From JAUUZQ01 sp964538375 (lineage in GTDB: Bacteria > Bacteroidota > Bacteroidia > Bacteroidales > GCA-2748055): DNA of 64,000 nucleotides. Below are positions 35,415 through 44,221 of the stretch, one piece after another; within the stretch, counting starts at the first letter, position 1, and the number at the start of each line of letters is the position of its first letter. The stretch is from contig CAZIFQ010000014.1 of NCBI GenBank assembly GCA_964538375.1, forward strand, positions 16,466 through 80,465. The letters are read 5' to 3'. The position numbers and the translations under genes are program-made. A model generated the notes under the pieces. That model was not told the DNA's origin. It was given only the letters and a program-made list of their open reading frames with translations, and made no database searches.

Positions 35415-37358
35415 TTATCGATAATCTTCTAACATATCAACTACGCGTAATAAAGCAGCAACACTGCTGGCATGACTTATGGCCCCTTTCGGATAATGAG
35501 GTGGATTCCCATCAAAGAGCTCAGAGATTGATCCGACCCCGCGATACATCATATCCTGTTCAAATTCTGAATAAATTCTTTTAATCAGCGTCACGCCAGA
35601 TCGTTTATGCACTTCTAAGTATCCTTTCGAAAAATGCTCAAGCAACCAGGGCCATACTGAACCCTGATGATAAGCATGATCCCGTTTCACCTGGTCTCCC
35701 TGGTATACTCCTTTATAAGCTTCATTTTTTGGAGATAATGTTCTTAATCCCCTGGGGGTTAGTAATTCATTTTGCACTGTATCCAAAACGCCCTTTTTCT
35801 GTTCATTTGAAAGAGGAGAAAATTGCAGAGAAGTAGCAATTACCTGGTTCGGTCGAACTGAAAAATCAACAAAATAATCGTCGACATAATCAGCAAGATA
35901 ATTCTTATCATTGCTCCAGAATACGTCAATAAAGGCCTCTTTAATTTTTTTCGGAATTTCTTTCCATTCGCCAACAAACTTCTTGTTACCTTTTGCCCAG
36001 ATTAATACCTGGCTAACTGCATTATACCAGAGTGCATTCACCTCTACCTGGCAACCTTTTCTCAAATTAACGGGTTGACCATTAGACATAGCATCCATCC
36101 ATGTAACCGGGATGCCCTCTTCTCCAGCATAAATTAACCCGTTATCCATCATGTGAATTCCGTATGAAGTGCCTTCTTTATAGGCATTAAGAATTTCAAG
36201 AATAGGTTTCTTATACGCTGCCCATATATCAATGGTACTATCAGCCTTTTCAATTTGTTGCAAGGCCCAGATAAACCATAGCGGCGCATCAACGGAATTG
36301 TAATTTCCAATATGGTTCCCGTCAATATTCGGGAACAAGCCATCTTTCATTTTGCTGACCATAGTATCAACAATATCCCTCGCAGATTTTAGATCACCAG
36401 CCGAAAGTGTCAATCCTGGTAATGACATGAAAGTATCACGAGCACGCTGTCCAAACCAGGGAAAGCCAGCAATCACTTCGGTTTGATTCCCTTTCCTGAC
36501 AATGAACTGCTGACTTGCATTTAGCAAACAGTTTCTGAAACTGTCTTTTGGTATACGTAAATTTGACTCGGTCTGGAATTTTCTCTTTATTCCTCCGGGT
36601 GCAGCAAGAGTTGTTGAAGCTGAGAATACAATTGATTCACCCTTTTTTATAGGTAATTCAAAGTATCCCGGGACATAAAGATCCTCCTTAAAATCATATC
36701 CTCTTTTCTGTTCCTCGATATACTCTATATTGTTAAACCAATCGGGTACAGGAATAAATTCCGGCTGCTTTGAAAACTGCATATGCAAATCAGGATAACC
36801 ATCATATAAACAGGATGAAATACCATTTTGAATATCCTTATAATATCGATTTACATATAAATTAGCTTTACTTAATTTATGGATACTTCTAAATGCAAGG
36901 AAGGGACTGAACCTTATCTTTGTATCGGAATGAGCATCTTCAAGTGTAAATTTTAATAAAATCTGCTCCTGCTGCTGCACAAGCATCGACTCCTTGGTTA
37001 AAACTACACCACCAACACGATATGTAACTTTAGAACCCTTCTCGGCATCAAAGTCCCTGATGTATTTATGACCACGAGGTACATACAAATCGCCTTCATA
37101 TTTATGGATGCCAAGGTTAAATTCTTTCTCATGTTGTATAATTGTCACATCAAGAGAAGAAAGTAATACATGCTTATCTCCTCCAAAATTGTCAAGGGGA
37201 CAAACCAATAAACCATGATATTTCCTCGTATTACACCCGGATATTGTAGTGGAGGCATAAGCTCCGGCTCTATTTGAACGGAGAGTTTCCCTCGAAAGGG
37301 AATACTCAAGATTTACTAGTTCAGCTTTATCAAACTTTAGGAAAGTCATATCAATCAA
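35415..37358 (-). CDS. glycogen debranching enzyme (amylo-alpha-1,6-glucosidase)
   Basis: 647 aa. The N-terminal half is the bacterial/archaeal GDE N-terminal domain (STTISGCNTRKYHGLLVCPL). The C-terminal (alpha/alpha)6 barrel shows GFPWFGQRARDTFMSLPGL, YNSVDAPLWFIWAL, GCQVEVNALWYNAV, and PNQVIATSLQFS, as in GH133-type enzymes. It removes the alpha-1,6 stubs left by phosphorylase. First gene of the minus-strand glycogen run, 23 bp upstream of the GT4 gene. Confidence 0.92.
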   Translation of the reverse strand: MIDMTFLKFDKAELVNLEYSLSRETLRSNRAGAYASTTISGCNTRKYHGLLVCPLDNFGGDKHVLLSSLDVTIIQHEKEFNLGIHKYEGDLYVPRGHKYIRDFDAEKGSKVTYRVGGVVLTKESMLVQQQEQILLKFTLEDAHSDTKIRFSPFLAFRSIHKLSKANLYVNRYYKDIQNGISSCLYDGYPDLHMQFSKQPEFIPVPDWFNNIEYIEEQKRGYDFKEDLYVPGYFELPIKKGESIVFSASTTLAAPGGIKRKFQTESNLRIPKDSFRNCLLNASQQFIVRKGNQTEVIAGFPWFGQRARDTFMSLPGLTLSAGDLKSARDIVDTMVSKMKDGLFPNIDGNHIGNYNSVDAPLWFIWALQQIEKADSTIDIWAAYKKPILEILNAYKEGTSYGIHMMDNGLIYAGEEGIPVTWMDAMSNGQPVNLRKGCQVEVNALWYNAVSQVLIWAKGNKKFVGEWKEIPKKIKEAFIDVFWSNDKNYLADYVDDYFVDFSVRPNQVIATSLQFSPLSNEQKKGVLDTVQNELLTPRGLRTLSPKNEAYKGVYQGDQVKRDHAYHQGSVWPWLLEHFSKGYLEVHKRSGVTLIKRIYSEFEQDMMYRGVGSISELFDGNPPHYPKGAISHASSVAALLRVVDMLEDYR

Positions 37359-37605
37359 TCATTTAAAAGTTCAAAGATACAAACAATATTCGTTTGAATA
37401 TGAATCAATTTTAACATTCAAGTTAAATTATCATTAATAATAATGGTATCCCAGTATATCGATGTATTATGACTATAAAAACCACCATTTTGTTTAAGTA
37501 AATAACAAAATATCTCAAATCAACGTTAATTTTCCAGACTAGTGAGAGTGAATAGGCGATTTTTGCTCAGAAAATAATAAATTCGTGTCCAAATAATCCT
37601 TCATA

Positions 37606-38790
37606 ATGAAAGCACTGAGAATCTGGGGATGGGCGCTGCTAATTATCATCGCAGGCTGCAATGAGAACAAGAAAAAAGAAAGCTTCAACCAGCTGGATAT
37701 TAGCATTACCTTATCCGGAATCATTGAAAACGGAGAAAATCAATTGGTAAGCGTTGACCGGATGGGAGCAAATGCCTTCATCCCAATGGATTCTGTTCGC
37801 TGTGATGAAGAGGGAAAATTTGAGATTACCTTTCAAAACACAGGAATTGACTTTTATTCAGTAAAATATTCAACCCATGGATATATTACACTAATTGCAA
37901 AACCAGGTGACAAGATTAAGATAACTGGCTCAACGGAAAGTATGCATCCATATACTGTTGAAGGTTCAAATGACTCTAAGCTAGTACAAACACTTTCTTT
38001 AGCGCACAGAAATGTTCTTGATCAGCTCCAGGAAATCTCAAAGCAGACAAATGAAATACTAGGAGGGGTAAACTATTCTGAATTGAAACAGGAACTGAAC
38101 CTGAAGTATGATTCCATTACTAATGATTTTCACGATTATTCAATAGATTTTATCAAAAATAATTCAAGCTCTCCCGCAATTCTTTTCGCACTATACAACC
38201 AGTATGGTCCTCGCTTATCGGTTTTTCAATTGCCAAAAGATATGGACATATACAAGTTTGCAGACTCTTCCCTTTTCGCAATATATCCTTACAATGAAGC
38301 AGTATTGGCACTACACATGCAATTAATCACTGTGGAACAACAAAATAAATTACAGCAAAAGAAAATAGTGATCAAAGAAGGAATGGCTGCCCCGGATTTT
38401 GTGATGCTTGGCTCTGATGGTGAAATGCTTTCTCTAACTGATCTAAGAGGAAATTACGTTTTAATTCAGTTCTGGTCCTCATGGAGTAAACTTTCCATGG
38501 ACGAAAATATCTACCTCACTGATTGCTATAATAAATTTCATAATCGTAGCTTTACCATCCTCCAGGTATCCATTGATGATGATAAGAAAGCATGGTTGAG
38601 CGCGATTAAAAAGATGGAGTCGAAATGGTATCATGTGAGCGATCTTCAGAGGTGGGAATCAAAGGTATTAGATTTGTACGACGTAGAAAGAATCCCGGCT
38701 AACTTTCTCGTAAATCCTGAAGGAATTATCGTTGAGAAAGACTTGTTTGGAGAAAAGATTGAACAAACAATAGGGAAGTATATTAAATAA
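37606..38790 (+). CDS. TlpA-like lipoprotein with DUF4369, without catalytic CxxC
   Basis: 394 aa. A lipobox is seen (LLIIIAGC). Residues about 30-115 look like DUF4369 (SGIIENGENQLVSV, FIPMDSV), a domain often joined to thioredoxins in Bacteroidota. From about 262, APDFVMLGSDGEMLSLTDLR and VLIQFWSSWSKLSMDEN show an AhpC/TSA-TlpA fold, but the WCxxC site reads WSKLS, so both redox cysteines are missing. YDVERIPANFLVNPEG keeps the cis-proline. It is probably a binding or scaffold protein in the periplasm. The next gene is a diverged copy. Confidence 0.8.
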   Translation: MKALRIWGWALLIIIAGCNENKKKESFNQLDISITLSGIIENGENQLVSVDRMGANAFIPMDSVRCDEEGKFEITFQNTGIDFYSVKYSTHGYITLIAKPGDKIKITGSTESMHPYTVEGSNDSKLVQTLSLAHRNVLDQLQEISKQTNEILGGVNYSELKQELNLKYDSITNDFHDYSIDFIKNNSSSPAILFALYNQYGPRLSVFQLPKDMDIYKFADSSLFAIYPYNEAVLALHMQLITVEQQNKLQQKKIVIKEGMAAPDFVMLGSDGEMLSLTDLRGNYVLIQFWSSWSKLSMDENIYLTDCYNKFHNRSFTILQVSIDDDKKAWLSAIKKMESKWYHVSDLQRWESKVLDLYDVERIPANFLVNPEGIIVEKDLFGEKIEQTIGKYIK

Positions 38791-38798
38791 TAACTAAG

Positions 38799-39950
38799 AT
38801 GAAAAAGTATTTTGTATTTGTAACAATTGCAGCTTTCCTGCTATCATGCAATGACGAACAAAGTGTTACGATTAGCGGAGCATATCCTGATGGAGCGGGA
38901 CAAATGATGACCTTGGAATTGTTGAATGTAAATCAGCTGATGGTGATCGACTCTGTAGAAGTTAAAAATAGCGGTAAATTCAAAATTAATATTGATCTGA
39001 AAAATCCTGAATTGATCCTGGTTAAAAATGAAATCGGACAAGTCATCAACCTATTGCCACATCCGGGAGAGAATATCACACTTGATATCAACTGTGCTGA
39101 ATACGCAACTTGCTACTCTGTTCAGGGATCAAAAGAATCAGAGGATATTCGATCCCTGGTATTGAAAGTTGAAGACACCAAAACGAAACTGGATTCTATT
39201 ATAACATTGTTGAACCAAACAGAAGACGCTGATATTTCTGAATCCCTCGCAAAAGAATATTCAGAGATATTTGAAGCGCAGCGAATGCATAGCACCAAGT
39301 TTGTTGTTGAAAATATTTCATCTCTTTCCAGTATCTATGCACTTTATCAAAGAATCGGCCCTGATGAATATGTATTTTATAAAACCAGGGATTTACAATA
39401 TTTGAAGATCGTTGCTGATTCCGTTAAGACCATCTATCCAGGTTCCAGCCTGGTTGTTTCTCTTGTTCAGGATGCAGCACGGAAACAAAAACAATATGAA
39501 AATATGGTTCTGTTAAACAAATTGGGGGAAAAAGGGATGAGTGGAACTGGAAACATTGATTTGAATATCAAGGATAAAGATGGGAAAGAAATACGGCTTA
39601 ACTCCCTGAAAGGGAAAGTAGTATTATTGAACTTTTGGGCCTCCTCTGACCAGGCAAGTCTAAAATCCAACAAAACTTTACAAGCTATTTATAATCAGTA
39701 TCATGCAAAAGGTTTTGAAGTATACTCAGTCTCTTTAGACAATAACAAAGCAGCATGGCTGGATGCAGTCAGATTTGATGAATATAAGTGGATAGATGTA
39801 TGTGAACTCACCTACCCGGATTCATATGCAGCAGCTATTTATAATTTGCAATCTATACCAACCAATTTCCTGATAGATAAAAAAGGAAATATTGTAGCAA
39901 AAAATCTTAATGGTAAACTGCTCGGCACCTGGCTCGATAACCTGCTCTAA
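38799..39950 (+). CDS. second TlpA-like lipoprotein without CxxC
   Basis: 383 aa, same plan as the upstream protein: lipobox ending in LLSC, DUF4369-like N-terminal half, helical middle, and a TlpA-type C-terminal domain (GKEIRLNSLKGKVVLLNFWA). The active-site stretch is ASSDQASLKSN with no cysteine; the cis-proline region reads LQSIPTNFLIDKKGN. The two genes (8 bp apart) look like an old tandem duplication that lost or never had thiol chemistry. The shared loss suggests a selected, non-redox role. Confidence 0.8.
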   Translation: MKKYFVFVTIAAFLLSCNDEQSVTISGAYPDGAGQMMTLELLNVNQLMVIDSVEVKNSGKFKINIDLKNPELILVKNEIGQVINLLPHPGENITLDINCAEYATCYSVQGSKESEDIRSLVLKVEDTKTKLDSIITLLNQTEDADISESLAKEYSEIFEAQRMHSTKFVVENISSLSSIYALYQRIGPDEYVFYKTRDLQYLKIVADSVKTIYPGSSLVVSLVQDAARKQKQYENMVLLNKLGEKGMSGTGNIDLNIKDKDGKEIRLNSLKGKVVLLNFWASSDQASLKSNKTLQAIYNQYHAKGFEVYSVSLDNNKAAWLDAVRFDEYKWIDVCELTYPDSYAAAIYNLQSIPTNFLIDKKGNIVAKNLNGKLLGTWLDNLL

Positions 39951-39957
39951 AGTTATT

Positions 39958-40719
39958 ATGTCAAACATAGGTCAGAACATATATTTCGCATCAGACATCC
40001 ATCTCGGGATGCACCCCATTGAGAAGAGTCGCATACGCGAAAAACTATTTATCAAATGGCTTTCAAGCGTGGAAAATGAGATGGCCGAGTTGTGGTTGCT
40101 AGGAGACTTATTTGACTACTGGTTTGAATACAAAAAAGTAGTTCCCAAAGGATTTACCAGGCTACTTGGGAAGCTTTCAGAACTAAGCGATAGAGGTGTG
40201 GAAATTCACATTTTTAGTGGAAATCACGACGTATGGTTGTTTGACTATCTGTCAGAAGAAGTGGGTGTGGAGATTCATCACCATCCCTTAATCAAACAAT
40301 TTGGCGAGCTTATTTTCTATATGTCTCATGGTGATGGTCTGAACAAACATGATAAAGGATATTTAATACTGAAATCAATCTTCCGTAGCAGGTTTCTCCA
40401 ATGGTGCTATGCAAGAATCCATCCAAACGGTGCTACAGCATTTGCACAATGGTGGTCGAAAAAGAGCAGGTACAATAAGGGATTTAATCATCCCTACAAG
40501 GGTGATGATGCCGAAGAACAAGTTGTATTTGCCAGGAATTATTTGAAAGAATCACCGGAGATTGACTGCTTCCTTTTTGGCCACCGGCACCTGGCATTTG
40601 ATGTGACTATTGGGGAAAAGAAACGAGTCATTTGCCTGGGAGACTGGATCGGCAATAATACATTTGCCGTATTTAATGGCAAAGATATTTCTTTAGAGAA
40701 ATTTAACCCGAGCCAATAG
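39958..40719 (+). CDS. lpxH: LpxH-like UDP-2,3-diacylglucosamine diphosphatase
   Basis: 253 aa from ATG 39958; a longer reading from 39910 would overlap the preceding gene and is unlikely. Metallophosphatase motifs are IYFASDIHLG, LLGDLFDYWF, FSGNHDVWLF, MSHGDGL and FLFGHRHLAFD, as in LpxH, which makes lipid X in lipid A biosynthesis. The family assignment is firm; some Bacteroidota carry several paralogues, so the substrate is not certain. A perfect palindrome follows 30 bp after the stop. Confidence 0.85.
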   Translation: MSNIGQNIYFASDIHLGMHPIEKSRIREKLFIKWLSSVENEMAELWLLGDLFDYWFEYKKVVPKGFTRLLGKLSELSDRGVEIHIFSGNHDVWLFDYLSEEVGVEIHHHPLIKQFGELIFYMSHGDGLNKHDKGYLILKSIFRSRFLQWCYARIHPNGATAFAQWWSKKSRYNKGFNHPYKGDDAEEQVVFARNYLKESPEIDCFLFGHRHLAFDVTIGEKKRVICLGDWIGNNTFAVFNGKDISLEKFNPSQ

Positions 40720-40749
40720 AAGATCACGAATCAAATTTTTATAAATTAA

Positions 40750-40780
40750 GAAAGGCCGGTCTTGTTAAGACCGGCCTTTC
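40750..40780. terminator. bidirectional terminator between lpxH and hppA
   Basis: GAAAGGCCGGTCTT (40750-40763) and AAGACCGGCCTTTC (40767-40780) are perfectly complementary over 14 bp with a GTT loop. It lies between two converging genes, which suits a shared terminator although the T-run is short. Confidence 0.85.
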
Positions 40781-40799
40781 TCTTCATATAATAATTCTA

Positions 40800-43106
40800 T
40801 TACATTATACTAAAGGCTACAGTAAGACCTGCCATAACAACAGATACCATAGTCATCAACTTAATAAGAATGTTCAGTGAAGGTCCTGAAGTATCTTTAA
40901 AAGGATCTCCAACAGTATCACCAACAACGGCGGCTTTGTGAGCATCGCTTCCTTTTCCACCATAATTACCTTTTTCAATAAATTTCTTTGCATTATCCCA
41001 TGCTCCACCTGCATTGTTCATAAATACAGCCAGGGTAAAGCCGGTAGTCAGAACTCCCATCAGCAGTCCAACAACTCCTGCTACTCCCAGAATAAGTCCA
41101 ATTACAATAGGCACAATAATAGCAATCAATGAAGGAAGAATCATCTCTTTTTGAGCTCCCTTAGTCGAAATAGCAACACATTTTGCATATTCAGGAGTTT
41201 GCTCACCTTTCATTATTCCCGGCATTTCACGGAACTGACGTCTTACCTCCTCTACCATTGAAGAAGCAGCACGTCCAACAGCTTTCATCGTAAGTGAACT
41301 GAAAAGGAAAGCCATCATCGCACCAAGAAAAATACCTCCAATTACCAAAGGATTAAATAATGAAAGATCGTATGCAGCTACAAAATCTTTGATACCTGCA
41401 GTTTCAAGTTGAACAGCGGTTTGTCCAGCCTCAACAGCTGGAATCAAATCACCCTTGTAGAACAAGGTATCACCCACCTGTCGAAATCCTTCACCGCCCT
41501 TATCAGAGAGTTTTCCTAGCCATAAGCGAACCTCTTCCATATAAGCTGCAAGAAGTGCCATTGCAGTAAGTGCAGCAGAACCAATGGCAAACCCTTTACC
41601 TGTTGCAGCAGTGGTATTACCAAGCATATCCAGGGCATCAGTACGCTCCCTTACTTCTGAAGGTAATTCTGCCATTTCAGCATTTCCACCTGCATTATCA
41701 GCAATAGGGCCAAATGCATCAGTTGCCAATGTAATACCTAGCGTTGAAAGCATTCCAACAGCAGCAAAACCAATACCGTAAACGCCCATTGCAAAATTAC
41801 TGAATCCACCTGCAAAACCGTATGCTGCAATGATTCCAATTACAATCGTAACAACAGGTATCCATGTAGATGCCATTCCCACAGCAAGACCATCAATAAT
41901 GGTGGTTGCAGGACCCTGTTTAGTCTGATTGGCAATACCCTTGGTTGGTTTATATTCATCTGAAGTATATCTCTCAGTGGCTTGACCAATAACTACCCCG
42001 GCAACAAGACCGGCAACTACGGAACCAAAAATTCCCCAGGTAATCCATCCGGCAACTGCCATAAGGGCAATTGCTATGAGTATAAGAACTGAGCTACCAC
42101 CTGTACCAAGAAGGAGTGCATTTAATAAATTCTTTTGTGTTGCAGTTTCTTTTGTTCTTACCATAAAAACTCCAACAATAGATAATATGATACCTACAGC
42201 AGCAACCATCATTGGCGCGAGAACTGCAGTCATCTGGCTGATACCACTACCACTGGCGAGGATTGGTAAAGCAGCGCCAAGAGCAGCTGTGGCAAGAATG
42301 GATCCAGCATATGATTCATAAAGGTCAGCACCCATTCCGGCTACATCACCAACGTTGTCACCAACGTTATCGGCAATTGTTGCAGGGTTACGTGGATCGT
42401 CTTCAGGAATACCTGCTTCGATTTTACCAACAAGGTCGGCCCCTACGTCAGCAGCTTTTGTGAAAATACCACCACCAACACGTGCAAATAATGCCTGTGT
42501 TGAAGCACCCATACCAAATGTAAGCATGGTGGCCGTGATCTCAATTAATTTCTGATGTTCTGTAGTATTGGGATGAACAAATGTCAGACCCATGAAATGA
42601 ACTCCTGTTGCCATGTGCTCTGGCGTGAATATCACTCCGTTCAACAACCAAAACCAAAGTGCAATATCTAACAGACCAAAACCAACTACTACGAACCCCA
42701 TTACAGCACCACTACGGAAAGCAACTTTTAAACCTTTATTTAAGGAAATAGATGCTCCTTGCGCTGTCCTGGCAGATGCAAATGTTGCCGTTTTCATTCC
42801 AAGGAATCCACATAGACCGGAAAAAAAACCACCGGTAAGGAAAGCGATTGGAACAAATGGATTTTGAACACCTATGAATGCCAATACTCCGAGGAGAATC
42901 AACAATACAACAAATACAAGAGCAACAACTTTGTACTGACGCTTAATATACGCCATAGCTCCTTCTCTAACATACTGAGCAATCTCCTTCATTCTAGGAG
43001 TACCCTCAGAATTCTTCATCATGTCTTTGAAGAAAATGTAAGCAAACACAAGTGCAATAACAGCTGCAACAGGTATGAGCCAGAAAAAATCAGAAATTTC
43101 TTTCAT
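40800..43106 (-). CDS. hppA: membrane-bound pyrophosphatase, K+-dependent type
   Basis: 768 aa with about 16 helices. The active site shows GADLVGKIEAGIPEDDPRNP and DNVGDNVGDVAGMGADLYES, and the later KAAVVGDTVGDPFKDTSGP. The sequence GNTTAATGKGFAIGSA has Ala where K+-independent enzymes carry Lys, which points to a K+-stimulated pump. Such enzymes move protons or sodium using the energy of pyrophosphate; this one could be either. The insert near residue 540 (SDKGGEGFRQ) is not unusual for Bacteroidota. Confidence 0.95.
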   Translation of the reverse strand: MKEISDFFWLIPVAAVIALVFAYIFFKDMMKNSEGTPRMKEIAQYVREGAMAYIKRQYKVVALVFVVLLILLGVLAFIGVQNPFVPIAFLTGGFFSGLCGFLGMKTATFASARTAQGASISLNKGLKVAFRSGAVMGFVVVGFGLLDIALWFWLLNGVIFTPEHMATGVHFMGLTFVHPNTTEHQKLIEITATMLTFGMGASTQALFARVGGGIFTKAADVGADLVGKIEAGIPEDDPRNPATIADNVGDNVGDVAGMGADLYESYAGSILATAALGAALPILASGSGISQMTAVLAPMMVAAVGIILSIVGVFMVRTKETATQKNLLNALLLGTGGSSVLILIAIALMAVAGWITWGIFGSVVAGLVAGVVIGQATERYTSDEYKPTKGIANQTKQGPATTIIDGLAVGMASTWIPVVTIVIGIIAAYGFAGGFSNFAMGVYGIGFAAVGMLSTLGITLATDAFGPIADNAGGNAEMAELPSEVRERTDALDMLGNTTAATGKGFAIGSAALTAMALLAAYMEEVRLWLGKLSDKGGEGFRQVGDTLFYKGDLIPAVEAGQTAVQLETAGIKDFVAAYDLSLFNPLVIGGIFLGAMMAFLFSSLTMKAVGRAASSMVEEVRRQFREMPGIMKGEQTPEYAKCVAISTKGAQKEMILPSLIAIIVPIVIGLILGVAGVVGLLMGVLTTGFTLAVFMNNAGGAWDNAKKFIEKGNYGGKGSDAHKAAVVGDTVGDPFKDTSGPSLNILIKLMTMVSVVMAGLTVAFSIM

Positions 43107-43434
43107 AACAGTTCGATTTAGTTGAAATTATTTTCTATTTAATTGAGTACTAATAGCAAACAACATTTTTTATGTAAAAATCAATACTCTTAAAAATTTT
43201 GAAGGATTAAAGTTAGCTAATTTGTTTTTAGAAATGAACTAAATAAATGCTTTACAACACATCTTAAAAATTCCATATGTTCATTAAATACCTGTCTGCA
43301 ACAGGTACATATATAAAGTATAACGAATTTTTATTACCGCATAAAAGATCGATGAGTTTTTCTACAATATTTGTTATTTCATCTCTATCTTTAACACCTA
43401 TAAAAAACAATCTTTCGCACCAGGGCAAAGTAAT
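43107..43434. other. AT-rich gap between hppA and the sulfotransferase gene
   Basis: 328 bp. It must contain both divergent promoters, but no clear TTTG/TAnnTTTG pair was found. A minus-strand reading at 43264-43440 looks protein-like near its end (DRDEITNIVEKLIDLL) but has no recognised family. The short palindrome CCTG...CAGG lies at 43291-43305. Confidence 0.4.
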
Positions 43435-44211
43435 ATGATCATATTCACCCATATACCTAAAACTGCGGGTACAACTTTGAAGTATATCCTGCGCAATAAC
43501 TTTGGTGTACGGCACATTGATGCTGCAAAAGTAAAGAAGGACATCTATACTGAAGACGATCTCAACTTCGCCCGAAAAATATTTAACAGGCCCTTAGCAC
43601 TGTCAGGTCATAATTTAATCGATCCGGCTTCAAACATAAAAGAACCAGGAGCTAAAATTATTACAGTACTCAGAGATCCTCTTACCAGGTGCGCATCAAA
43701 TTACCAGGATGAAGTGTTAAGAGGAAAACTGAAACTTTCCTTTGAAGATTGGATAGCCAAAGAAGCGCATCAAAATCTTTCAGTTAAGATAATTTCTGGT
43801 TCTGATAATATTGAAAAAGCAAAAACTTTGCTCAGGGAATCTTATCATTGGGTCGGTATCACAGAACGTTTCGATGAATCACTCAAGCTACTCTGTATAC
43901 AAATTAATGAGCCATTGAATCTGCAATACAGAAGGATGATTACTGCCGGTAGTAATGAAATAAAGAGTTCAATTCTGAATGATCCGAAATCACTGGAGCT
44001 TCTGAAAAAACATAATGCACTTGATCAGGAACTTTACAACTACGCATTGATGGAGATATTCCTTCCAGCCATAAAAGAGCACAAAGAGGTAATGAGTAAA
44101 ATCAGCTTACCGGCTCAGAAAAAATCAACGTGGAATGACTTCAAGTATAGAAGAAGCGTGGGTTACAATAAATTTGTATATCGACAACTCATTAAACTAC
44201 TGAAAAAATAA
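43435..44211 (+). CDS. sulfotransferase family protein
   Basis: 258 aa. The N-terminal PAPS-binding loop reads IIFTHIPKTAGTTLKYIL, and VLRDPLTRCASNYQDEV supplies the 3'-phosphate binding Arg and Ser. This is the plan of the Sulfotransfer_2-type group. It would transfer sulfate from PAPS to a carbohydrate or other acceptor. No PAPS synthesis gene is near. The C-terminus is basic and helical. Only the first 60 and the 95-130 regions are strongly diagnostic. Confidence 0.8.
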   Translation: MIIFTHIPKTAGTTLKYILRNNFGVRHIDAAKVKKDIYTEDDLNFARKIFNRPLALSGHNLIDPASNIKEPGAKIITVLRDPLTRCASNYQDEVLRGKLKLSFEDWIAKEAHQNLSVKIISGSDNIEKAKTLLRESYHWVGITERFDESLKLLCIQINEPLNLQYRRMITAGSNEIKSSILNDPKSLELLKKHNALDQELYNYALMEIFLPAIKEHKEVMSKISLPAQKKSTWNDFKYRRSVGYNKFVYRQLIKLLKK

Positions 44212-44221
44212 TTCGGATTTA

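Noticed and set aside
42076..42555. Several readings opposite hppA
   Set aside because: They lie fully inside the well-conserved hppA gene and show only its composition.
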